Below are positions 49,801 to 57,467 of a stretch of 64,000 bases of DNA, in pieces. The translations under genes were made by a program, and so were the position numbers. Under the pieces are notes generated by a model. The model saw nothing but the letters and a program-made list of their open reading frames with translations, was not told the origin of the DNA and did no database searches. The DNA lies in assembly GCA_905142475.1 (NCBI GenBank), contig LR990730.1:2232001-2296000 (forward strand). Direction: 5' to 3'. This DNA comes from Xanthomonas hydrangeae. GTDB lineage: Bacteria > Pseudomonadota > Gammaproteobacteria > Xanthomonadales > Xanthomonadaceae. Position 1 is the first letter of the stretch. Each line of letters begins with the position of its first letter.

Positions 49801-51872
49801 ACATCGCCAACGGGCTGGCGCTGGACCACGGGTTCTGGATGGGCGATGCGTTCGCCTCCGGCGGCTCGGTCGGTTACGACCACAAGGGCATGGGCATTAC
49901 CGCGCGTGGCGCGTGGGAGTCGGTCAAGCGCCACTTCCGTGCGATGGGGCGCGATTGCCAGAGCCAGGAATTCAGCGTGGTCGGCATCGGCGACATGTCC
50001 GGCGACGTGTTCGGCAACGGCATGCTGTTGTCGCGGCATATCCGTCTGCTGGCCGCGTTCGATCACCGGCATATCTTCCTGGATCCCAATCCGGATGCCG
50101 CTGCCTCGTTCGCCGAGCGCGAGCGCCTGTTCAAGCTGTCGCGTTCCAGCTGGGCCGACTACGAGGCCAAGCTGATCAGCGCCGGCGGCGGCATCTATCC
50201 GCGCACGCTCAAGTCCATCGACATCAGCGCGTCGGTGCGCGAGGTCCTGGGCCTGGAATCCAGCGTCAAGCAGCTCTCGCCCAACGAGCTGATGAACGCC
50301 ATTCTCAAGGCGCCGGTGGACCTGTTCTGGAACGGCGGCATCGGCACCTACGTCAAAGCCTCCAGTGAATCGCACGCCGATGTGGGCGACCGCGCCAACA
50401 ACGGCCTGCGCGTCAATGGCGGCGAATTGCGCTGCAAGGTGGTGGGCGAGGGCGGCAATCTGGGCCTGACCCAGCTCGGTCGTATCGAGGCCGCGCAAAC
50501 CGGCGTGCTGCTCAATACCGACTTCATCGACAACTCGGCCGGCGTGGACACCTCCGATCACGAGGTGAACATCAAGATCCTGCTCAACGACATGGTGCAG
50601 GCCAAAAAGCTCACCTACGACGCGCGCAACACGCTGCTCGCCTCGATGACCGACGAAGTGGCCGATCTGGTGCTGTGGGACAACTATCGCCAGAACCAGG
50701 CGATCAGCCTGATGGAGCGCATGAGCGTCAAGCGCCTGGGTTCCAAGCAGCACTTCATCCGCACGCTGGAACTGCAGGGGCTGCTCGATCGCCAGATCGA
50801 GTTCCTGCCCTCCGATGCCGAACTGTCCGCACGCAAGGCGCGCGGGCAGGGCTTGTCGCGTCCGGAGCTGTCGGTGCTGTTGTCGTACTCCAAGCTGGTG
50901 GCGTTCCAGCAGCTGCTGGAATCGGATATCCCCGAAGACCCGTATCTGTCCAAGGAGTTGCAGCGCTACTTCCCGCAGCCACTGCAGAAGAAGTACGCCG
51001 ATGCGATGGAGCGCCACCGCCTCAAGCGCGAGATCATCGCCACCGCAGTCACCAACACCACCATCAACCGCATGGGCGCCACCTTCCTGATGCGCATGCA
51101 GGAAGACACCGGCCGCAGCATCGCCGAGGTCGCCAAGGCCTATACCATCAGCCGCGAAACGCTGGACGCACGCGCGCTGTGGACGCAGATCGACGCGCTG
51201 GACGGCAAGGTGCCCGAGTCGGTGCAGATCGATGCACTGGAAGTGATCTGGCGCCTGCAACGCTCGTTCGTGCGTTGGCTGCTGCTGCGTCCTGGCCAGA
51301 TGCCGGGCATCACTGCGGCGGTGGAGCGTTACCACGGCCCGTTCAACGACATCCGGGTCGCCTCCGGTGTTCTCTCCGATACGCAGCGCCCGCAGTACGA
51401 AGGCAGCGTGCAGGAATGGCAGGAAAAGGGCCTGCCGCCGCAGCTGGCGCAGCAGTTGTCCGAGCTGCGTTATCTGGAGCCGGCCTTCGACATCATCGAA
51501 ACCGCGCGCACCCGCAAGCTCAAGCCGGTGGACGTGTCCAAGGTGCATTTCCGCCTGGGCGAAGCGTTGCGCCTGCCGTGGTTGTTCGAGCAGATCGACG
51601 CACTGGAAGTCAACGGCCGCTGGCATGCGGTGGCACGCGGTGTGCTGCGCGACGAACTGGCCGCGCATCAACGCGCGCTGGTGGGGCAGGTGTTGACCAT
51701 GCCCGGCAGCAGCGCCGAGGACAAGGTGGCCAACTGGCTGGCACGCGACGATTCCAGCCTGCGCTTCACCCTTGCCATGCTGGCCGATGTGGCCGAGCAG
51801 AAGACCCTGGACTACCCGACCGTGTCGGTGGCGGTGCAGCGACTCGGGCAGTTGGCTGCGCACGGGATGTAA
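46863..51872 (+). CDS. gdhB: NAD-specific glutamate dehydrogenase, large (GDH2/180 kDa) type
   Basis: 1669 residues from the ATG at 46863 (the upstream in-frame extension is Arg-rich and non-homologous). N-terminal ACT-like regions ('[31 protein letters not shown]'), then helical linker domains, then the catalytic core after about residue 860: '[45 protein letters not shown]', '[41 protein letters not shown]' and the nucleotide-binding '[41 protein letters not shown]'. It oxidises glutamate to 2-oxoglutarate and ammonia with NAD, a catabolic role. No clear ribosome-binding site. Single gene. Confidence 0.97.
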   Translation: [1669 protein letters not shown]

Positions 51873-52537
51873 CGGTATGCAGCGAGATGATGGCGGAGCG
51901 ATTGCTTCGTCATCATCCTCTTTGGAATCAGTCGGCAACGTCGTTGTGTTGCCCCAAAAAGGCCGCCTTTGGGCTTAATGCTGTCCACCTCAAATGGCGC
52001 TTTCTGCTGAGTCGAGGGCGCGGTGTCCTCACCGCTCGCAGGACACGCCGCAAGTACGTCCATGTAGGTTCGGTGGCGGCATCCATGCCGCCACACGGTC
52101 CCGCAAGCGGCGAGGACACCGCACCGGAAAGTTAGTCGGCTGCTTTGTTGAAAACATGCACACCGACCATCTCCACTGGCCCTTGCCCGCCCACCGTCGC
52201 GGGACCTTACGCGGCATGGATGCCGCGTAAGAGCCTACACGGACGTACTTGCGGCGTGTCCCGCGACGGTGGGCGGGCAAGGGCCCTGCAGCCAAACCAA
52301 GGACCAGCCGCCCTACACCTGATCCATCCGCTACGACCAATCACGACAAGACCACCGAGATCTCACGGTGTTGAAGTGACTGACAAATCGTTGCGAAGAA
52401 TAGAAGGGTAGGTGTGGCCGTACTCAGCGACGGCATGTGCACGTGTTGCGCACGATCGCTGAAACAGTGCTAAGGCCGGCTTGTGTTGTACGACTTTCTT
52501 GTACGGCACCTTGGCCGAAGGATTTGCATCCGGCTTC
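51873..52537. other. intergenic region with composite palindromic repeat, copy 2
   Basis: 665 nt without a supported gene; 52020-52285 is the repeat, and the rest shows no recognisable promoter or coding signal. Confidence 0.6.
52020..52285. repeat. composite palindromic element (parts A and B), copy 2
   Basis: Part A: 25-nt arms at 52020-52044 and 52098-52122, 22 of 25 paired. Part B: perfect 28-bp arms at 52178-52205 and 52258-52285, with a perfect 12-bp inner dyad (CTTACGCGGCAT at 52206-52217, complement at 52220-52231). Same order and orientation as copy 1 near 41 kb; the A-B spacer is about 50 nt shorter. Confidence 0.85.
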
Positions 52538-53539
52538 TTACTTGATCTTGACGACCACCTTGCCCTTGGCACGGCCCTGCGCGAGATAGTCCAATGCTTC
52601 CTTAGCTTGCGCGAACGCAAACACCTTGTCGATGACCGGGCGGATGCGTTCGGCTTCGAGCAACTCGCCGATCTTGGCCAGTTGCGTGCCATCGGGGCGC
52701 ACGAACAGAAAGGTGTAGGCGACGTTGTGCTTGTGCGCTAGACGGATGATCTTGCGGCTCATCATGGCGAAAACGAATTGCAGCACGACATTCAAACGGC
52801 GCGCGCGCGCGAAGGCTGCATCCAGCGGTCCGACCAGCGATACGATCTTGCCGCCTGGCTTGAGAATGCCGAGGGATTTTTCGATCGTATCGCCGCGAAT
52901 GGTGCCAAGCACGATGTCGTATCCGCGCAAGACGGTCTCGAATTCCTGCTGCTTGTAGTCGACCACCTCGTCTGCGCCCAGGCTGTTCACCAGTGCGACG
53001 TTGCCGGTGCTGGTGGTGGTGCACACGCTGGCGCCGAAGTATTTCGCAAGCTGGATCGCAAAGGTGCCGATGCCGCCGGAGCCGGTAGGAATGAAGACCT
53101 TCTAGCCTGGCTGCAGCGCAGCGCGTTCTTGCAAGGCCTGCCAGGACGTGAGTGCGACCATCGGCACCGAGGCTGCCTGCACAAAATCCAGGTTGGCCGG
53201 CTTCAGCGCTGCGGCGCTTTCCGGGACCGCGACGTAGTCGGCGAGCGTTCCGCGGCCAAGATCGAACACGCTGGCAAAAATGGCATCGCCTTTCTTGAAG
53301 CGAGTGACGCGGCTGCCGACGGCGACGACGATCCCGGCCACGTCGCTGCCCAGTGTGGCGGGCAAGTCGAACTTCACCACGGGCTTGAAGATCCCGGTGG
53401 GAATCATGTTGTCGATCGGGTTCACGCCGGCGGCGTGCACCTCGACCAGCAGCTCGTTGGGTTTCACTGTCGGAGGCGGCAGCTCGCTGAAGCCGATGTC
53501 GGGCGATTTGCCATAGCGTTTGAAGGTCAGTGCTTTCAT
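52538..53539 (-). pseudogene. NADP-dependent quinone oxidoreductase (zinc-type MDR), amber-interrupted
   Basis: One continuous frame of 334 codons broken by a single in-frame TAG (53104-53102). The first part (from the ATG at 53539) ends '...LTSWQALQERAALQPG', and the frame resumes 'KVFIPTGSGGIGTFAIQLAKYFGASV', the nucleotide-binding motif. Relatives have Gln at the stop position (LQPGQKV), so one C-to-T change (CAG to TAG) explains it. N-terminal GroES-like domain 'MKALTFKRYGKSPDIGFSELPPP'; C-terminus intact to '...GRAKGKVVVKIK'. The intact enzyme would be a quinone/enone reductase. It may be a recent null mutation, a suppressed stop or a sequencing error; no other damage is visible. Confidence 0.88.
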
Positions 53540-53718
53540 GTGGTGCGAGTCCAATGCTGTCGTTGTGTGTGGGTGGCCGGGCGTCTGCGAGTCCCGGCCG
53601 CCGTCACCTGTTGCGCTAGCAAATCGGTGGGTGCAGCTTGACCGCGGTATGAGCCGTGTGAATCGATCGAATCTGTGGAGTGGTGCCACCAAACGCAGAT
53701 GCGTACATCCCCACCTGG

Positions 53719-53756
53719 ATGCCTGCATTGGTCGCGATGGCGACCAATGCAGGCAT
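53719..53756. terminator. perfect 17-bp hairpin after the SDR gene
   Basis: ATGCCTGCATTGGTCGC (53719-53735), loop GATG, exact complement (53740-53756), 16 nt downstream of the minus-strand SDR stop. There is no U-tract, but the stem is stable. Confidence 0.7.
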
Positions 53757-53772
53757 GGCACAGGCTGAAACC

Positions 53773-54561
53773 TCAGGCGCTTGGCTGATAGCGCTCGGCT
53801 GCGTTCGCCTGGCGAATGTCCGACAGCAAACCCTGGCGCGCGCCATCCAGTGCATCCCAACGTTCGGCCACATGCAGCGGCGGGATGGTGACCAGTTCGC
53901 GGCGATCGAAGCCGACCAGCGCGGCGTCGACCAATTCGCCCACGTCCATCAAGTCGGTGAGCGTGTTGACGTCGATACCGGCACGCTCCCAGATCTCGGT
54001 GCGCGTGCCGGCCGGCAGCACGGCCTGCACATACACACCCTTGACTCCCAGCTCCAGATGCAGGCCCTGCGACAGGAACAGCACGAAGGCCTTGGTAGCG
54101 CCATAGACGGTCATGCCGAATTCGGGAGCCAGGCCGACCACCGAGCCGAGGTTGACGATGCTGCCGCTGCCAGACTGCGCAAAGCGCGGCGCAACGGCGG
54201 CGGAAAGGCGGGTCAACGCGGTGACATTGAGCGCGAGCAGGCGGTCGATCGCCTCTGCGTTCTGCTGCAGGATGCCGCCCGATTGCGCCATGCCGGCGTT
54301 GTTGATCAGGATGCCGATCTGCGCATCGTCGCGCAGGCGGGTTTCCACTGCGGTCAGATCGGCGGGCTGGGTCAGGTCGGCCTGCAGCACGTCGACGCTG
54401 ACGCCATGTGTGTCACGCAGACGTGCCGCCAATGTGTCCAGGCGCGGCTTGTCGCGTGCGACAAGCACAAGATTGTGGCCGCGTTGTGCGAAGCGCTCGG
54501 CATAGACAGCGCCGATACCGGTGGAAGCGCCAGTGATGAGAACAGCGGGAAGTGCGGTCAT
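53773..54561 (-). CDS. Short-chain dehydrogenase/reductase
   Basis: 262 residues from the ATG at 54561 (AAGGA 7 nt upstream). Classical SDR motifs: 'VLITGASTGIGAVYAERFAQRGHNLVLVAR' (NADP-type Rossmann glycine motif, the Arg favouring NADP), 'LINNAGMA', 'SIVNLGSVVGLAPEFGMTVYGATKAFVLFLSQGL' with the catalytic Ser, Tyr and Lys. Cytoplasmic; the substrate is unknown. It lies 50 nt after the Old Yellow Enzyme gene on the same strand, so the pair is probably one transcript divergent from the TetR regulator. Confidence 0.93.
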   Translation of the reverse strand: MTALPAVLITGASTGIGAVYAERFAQRGHNLVLVARDKPRLDTLAARLRDTHGVSVDVLQADLTQPADLTAVETRLRDDAQIGILINNAGMAQSGGILQQNAEAIDRLLALNVTALTRLSAAVAPRFAQSGSGSIVNLGSVVGLAPEFGMTVYGATKAFVLFLSQGLHLELGVKGVYVQAVLPAGTRTEIWERAGIDVNTLTDLMDVGELVDAALVGFDRRELVTIPPLHVAERWDALDGARQGLLSDIRQANAAERYQPSA

Positions 54562-54611
54562 GAAACATTCCTTGATGAGAGAGGTGCGAAAGGTGCGAAG
54601 GCGCGAAAGCC

Positions 54612-55694
54612 TCAGCCGGTGAGAGTCGGATAATCGATGTAGCCCTCGGCGCCACCGCCATAGAGCGTGGCCGGATTCAGCGGTGCCAGCGCGGCGCCGG
54701 TTTGCAGACGTTCGACCAGATCGGGATTGCTGATGAACGGGCGGCCGAAGGCGAACAGGTCGGCGTTGCCTGCGCCAAGCTGCGTATTGGCCAGCTCCAG
54801 GTCGTAGCCGTTGTTGGCCAGGTACGTGCGGGTGAACCTGCTGCGCAGCGCGGCATAGTCGAACGGGGCAACATCGCGCGGGCCGCCGGTCGCACCTTCC
54901 ACCACATGCAGATACACGATGCCCAGCGCATCGAGTTGCTCGGCGATGTAGTCGTATTGCGGCTGCGGATCGCTGCCGGAAATGCCGCTTGCCGGCGATA
55001 CCGGCGAGAGGCGCACGCCAGTGCGATCGGCGCCGATTTCCTTGCTTACGGCGGCCACCACGTCCAGCAACAGGCGCGCGCGGTTTTCGATCGAACCGCC
55101 ATAGGCATCGGTGCGCTGGTTGGCGCCGTCCTTGATGAACTGCTCCAGCAGATAGCCGTTGGCACCGTGAATTTCGACGCCGTCGAAGCCGGCCGCAATC
55201 GCATTGGCCGCCGCCTGGCGGAAGTCGTCGACGATGCCCGGCAGTTCGTGCAGCTCCAGCGCGCGTGGCTCGGAAACATCGGCAAAGCCGTTGTTGACGA
55301 ACACCTTGGTCGCCGCGCGGATGGCCGACGGCGCGACCGGCGCCGCGCCGCCCGGCTGCAGGTCGACATGCGACACGCGGCCCACATGCCAGAGCTGCAT
55401 GAAGATGCGCCCGCCCTTGGCATGCACGGCGTCGGTGACGGTGCGCCAGCCGGCGATCTGCTCGGGCGTGTACAGGCCGGGAGTGTCCTGGTAGCCCTGG
55501 GCCTGCGGCGATATCTGGGTGGCCTCGGTGATCAGCAGGCCGGCCGAGGCGCGCTGGGCGTAATAGGTCGCAGTCAGGGCAGTGGAGGCCAGGCCGGCGC
55601 CGGCCCGGTTGCGGGTCAGCGGGGCCATGACGATGCGATTGGCCAGGGTCAGGGTGCCCAGGGCATAGGGTTCGAACAGCGAAGAGTGGGTCAT
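54612..55694 (-). CDS. Old Yellow Enzyme family alkene reductase (NemA-like)
   Basis: 360 residues. FMN-binding TIM barrel: 'LANRIVMAPLTRNRA' at the N-terminus, 'GRIFMQLWHVGRVSH', 'AAGFDGVEIHGANGYLLEQFIKDGANQRTDAYGGSIENRARL' with the substrate-binding His-x-x-Asn and the proton-donor Tyr, and 'LFAFGRPFISNPDL'. It reduces activated C=C bonds of enals, maleimides and nitro-esters using NAD(P)H, a detoxifying activity. Divergent from a TetR gene as E. coli nemA is linked to nemR. First gene of the minus-strand unit. Confidence 0.94.
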   Translation of the reverse strand: MTHSSLFEPYALGTLTLANRIVMAPLTRNRAGAGLASTALTATYYAQRASAGLLITEATQISPQAQGYQDTPGLYTPEQIAGWRTVTDAVHAKGGRIFMQLWHVGRVSHVDLQPGGAAPVAPSAIRAATKVFVNNGFADVSEPRALELHELPGIVDDFRQAAANAIAAGFDGVEIHGANGYLLEQFIKDGANQRTDAYGGSIENRARLLLDVVAAVSKEIGADRTGVRLSPVSPASGISGSDPQPQYDYIAEQLDALGIVYLHVVEGATGGPRDVAPFDYAALRSRFTRTYLANNGYDLELANTQLGAGNADLFAFGRPFISNPDLVERLQTGAALAPLNPATLYGGGAEGYIDYPTLTG

Positions 55695-55717
55695 TGGCGG
55701 TGCTCAGAAATCGGTGG

Positions 55718-55747
55718 TTGACAAAGATTACGATCAAAATCTAAGAT
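55718..55747 (+). promoter_or_regulatory. promoter with embedded dyad upstream of the TetR regulator
   Basis: TTGACA (55718-55723), 18-nt spacer, TAAGAT (55742-55747) form a sigma-70-like promoter for the plus-strand regulator. Between the hexamers lies the dyad AGATT-N8-AATCT (55725-55742), and a second dyad TTGATG-N8-CATCAA follows at 55757-55776. Either could be the repressor's operator; the minus-strand OYE promoter must overlap the same 130 nt. Confidence 0.55.
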
Positions 55748-55826
55748 GTCAATACTTTGATGACGAATAACATCAATGTACGCTGTCGCTCTCCCCAGTC
55801 CCGCACAAGCACGGAGTGTCCCAACG

Positions 55827-56402
55827 ATGAAAGTGACCAAGGCACAGGCACAAGCGAACCGGGCGCACGTCGTCGAGACGGCCTCGGTGCTGTTTCGCGA
55901 GCGTGGCTACGAAGGGATCGGCATTGCCGATCTGATGGCCGCCGCAGGCTTCACGCACGGCGGCTTCTACAAGCAGTTCCGTTCCAAGGCGGACCTGATG
56001 GCCGAATCGGCGGCCTGCGGGCTGGCCAACATTGCCGCGCAGACCGAGCACGCGGACAAGACGGATTTCGTGAAGTTCTATTTGTCGCGCGGACACCGCG
56101 ACAGCCCTGCCACCGGTTGCACGATGGCGGCGCTGGGCGCCGATGCCGCGCGTCAGCCGGAGGAAGTGCGCGAAGTGTTCGCTGCCGGGGTCGAAAACCT
56201 GCTGGCTGCGCTCGACCGCAGCGGGGCTGCGCCTGGCACTGCCGCCGCAGCGGCTGAGCGCGCCAGCAACCTGGACATGATGGCGCACGCCATCGGCGCC
56301 ATCGTGCTGTCGCGGTCGTGCCCGGACGATTCGTCACTGGCCGACGAAATCATCACGGTGTCTCGCGACCAGATCCTGTCGTCGTTGCAACCATCCAACT
56401 AA
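55827..56402 (+). CDS. TetR-family regulator (NemR-like)
   Basis: 191 residues from the ATG at 55827 (GGAG 10 nt upstream); an ATG at 55776 would add 17 residues overlapping a dyad. Helix-turn-helix region: 'NRAHVVETASVLFRERGYEGIGIADLMAAAGFTHGGFYKQFRSKADLMAES'. The C-terminal domain carries Cys residues ('SAACGLANIA', 'PATGCTMAALGADA', 'LSRSCPDDSS') that could sense electrophiles, as NemR does. It is divergent from the OYE-SDR unit and followed by a further SDR gene, so it probably controls a detoxification set. Confidence 0.9.
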   Translation: MKVTKAQAQANRAHVVETASVLFRERGYEGIGIADLMAAAGFTHGGFYKQFRSKADLMAESAACGLANIAAQTEHADKTDFVKFYLSRGHRDSPATGCTMAALGADAARQPEEVREVFAAGVENLLAALDRSGAAPGTAAAAAERASNLDMMAHAIGAIVLSRSCPDDSSLADEIITVSRDQILSSLQPSN

Positions 56403-56501
56403 CCGACACACGCGCATCCCGACACACGTGTATCCGCATCCCGCGCGGTTTTTGATCGTCAAACAACTGCGTCTGTCACTCACTGCACTTTAGGAATTCC
56501 C

Positions 56502-57356
56502 ATGACAAACAAATCCCCTGTTGCGCTGGTGACCGGCGCATCCTCCGGCATTGGCGAAGCTAGTGCCGAAGCATTGGCCGCCGCCGGCTATACGGTGTAC
56601 GGCACCAGCCGTCGCGGCGCGCAATCCGGGCAGCGCGCCTTCAAGCTGCTGGCGCTGGATGTGACCAGCGATGAGTCCGTGGATGCGGCCATCCAGGAAC
56701 TGTTGCGGCTGGAGGGGCGCATCGACCTGCTGGTCAACAATGCAGGTTTCGGCGTGTCTCCCGCAGCGGCGGAAGAAAGCTCGATCGAGCAGGCCAAGGC
56801 CATTCTCGACACCAACTTTCTCGGCGTCGTGCGCATGACGCGTGCGGTGGTGCCGCACATGCGCCGCCAGGGCAGTGGCCGCATCATCAACATCGGCTCG
56901 ATCATCGGTTTGGTGCCCACACCGTATGCGGCGCTGTATGCCGCCAGCAAACACGCAGTGGAAGGGTATTCCGAGGCGGTGGACCACGAGCTGCGCAGTT
57001 ACGGGATCCGGGTCACGGTCATCGAGCCTGCCTACACCAAGACCCAGTTCGAGGCGAACAATCTGGCCCCCGACGCGCCGCTGGAAACCTATCGGCAGGT
57101 TCGAGCGGAAGTTGGAAAAGTGGTGGCGCAGGCAATGGCGATTGCCGACGAGCCATCCGTCGTGGCCGACGTGGTGGTGAAGGCGGCCCGCGCCGAGCAC
57201 CCCAAGGTGCGTTACACCGCGGGCAAGATCGCCGGACAACTGCAGTTGTTGCGGCGGTTTGCACCGGCAGGCGTGTTTCAGTCGCTGATTCGCAAGAATC
57301 TGCACCTGGATGCGAAGACGTCTGTTGACGCCAAGACACCCACGCACGCCAGATAA
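56502..57356 (+). CDS. Short-chain dehydrogenase/reductase
   Basis: 284 residues, with GGAAT upstream of the ATG. SDR motifs: 'ALVTGASSGIGEASAEALAAAGYTVYGTSRR' (NADP-binding), 'LLVNNAGFG', 'RIINIGSIIGLVPTPYAALYAASKHAVEGYSEA' with the Ser-Tyr-Lys catalytic set. The C-terminal extension ('KIAGQLQLLRRFAPAGVFQSLIRKNLHL') is typical of the group acting on hydrophobic substrates. It lies 99 nt after the TetR gene on the same strand and is closed by a 13-bp hairpin. Substrate not known. Confidence 0.93.
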   Translation: MTNKSPVALVTGASSGIGEASAEALAAAGYTVYGTSRRGAQSGQRAFKLLALDVTSDESVDAAIQELLRLEGRIDLLVNNAGFGVSPAAAEESSIEQAKAILDTNFLGVVRMTRAVVPHMRRQGSGRIINIGSIIGLVPTPYAALYAASKHAVEGYSEAVDHELRSYGIRVTVIEPAYTKTQFEANNLAPDAPLETYRQVRAEVGKVVAQAMAIADEPSVVADVVVKAARAEHPKVRYTAGKIAGQLQLLRRFAPAGVFQSLIRKNLHLDAKTSVDAKTPTHAR

Positions 57357-57381
57357 GTTTTGTCAGACGCTGCATAGACCA

Positions 57382-57410
57382 GCAACGGCAGTCGCAGCGA
57401 CTGCCGTTGC
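57382..57410. terminator. 13-bp hairpin between the SDR and YhdH-type genes
   Basis: GCAACGGCAGTCG (57382-57394), loop CAG, exact complement (57398-57410), 25 nt after the SDR stop. No U-tract. Confidence 0.6.
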
Positions 57411-57467
57411 CGATACACCGCCGTGACGCGATAACGCGCGCGGCCTCAATCCGAACAGGAGAAGGCA

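Noticed and set aside
46734-51938. 1734-codon open frame antisense to the NAD-glutamate dehydrogenase gene
   Set aside because: It is a frame-aligned shadow caused by high third-position GC; its translation is His/Gln/Arg/Ala-rich with no domain, while the opposite strand encodes a complete conserved enzyme.
53540-53772. Short open frames between the broken oxidoreductase and SDR genes
   Set aside because: They overlap the 17-bp hairpin, lack ribosome-binding sites and resemble no protein.
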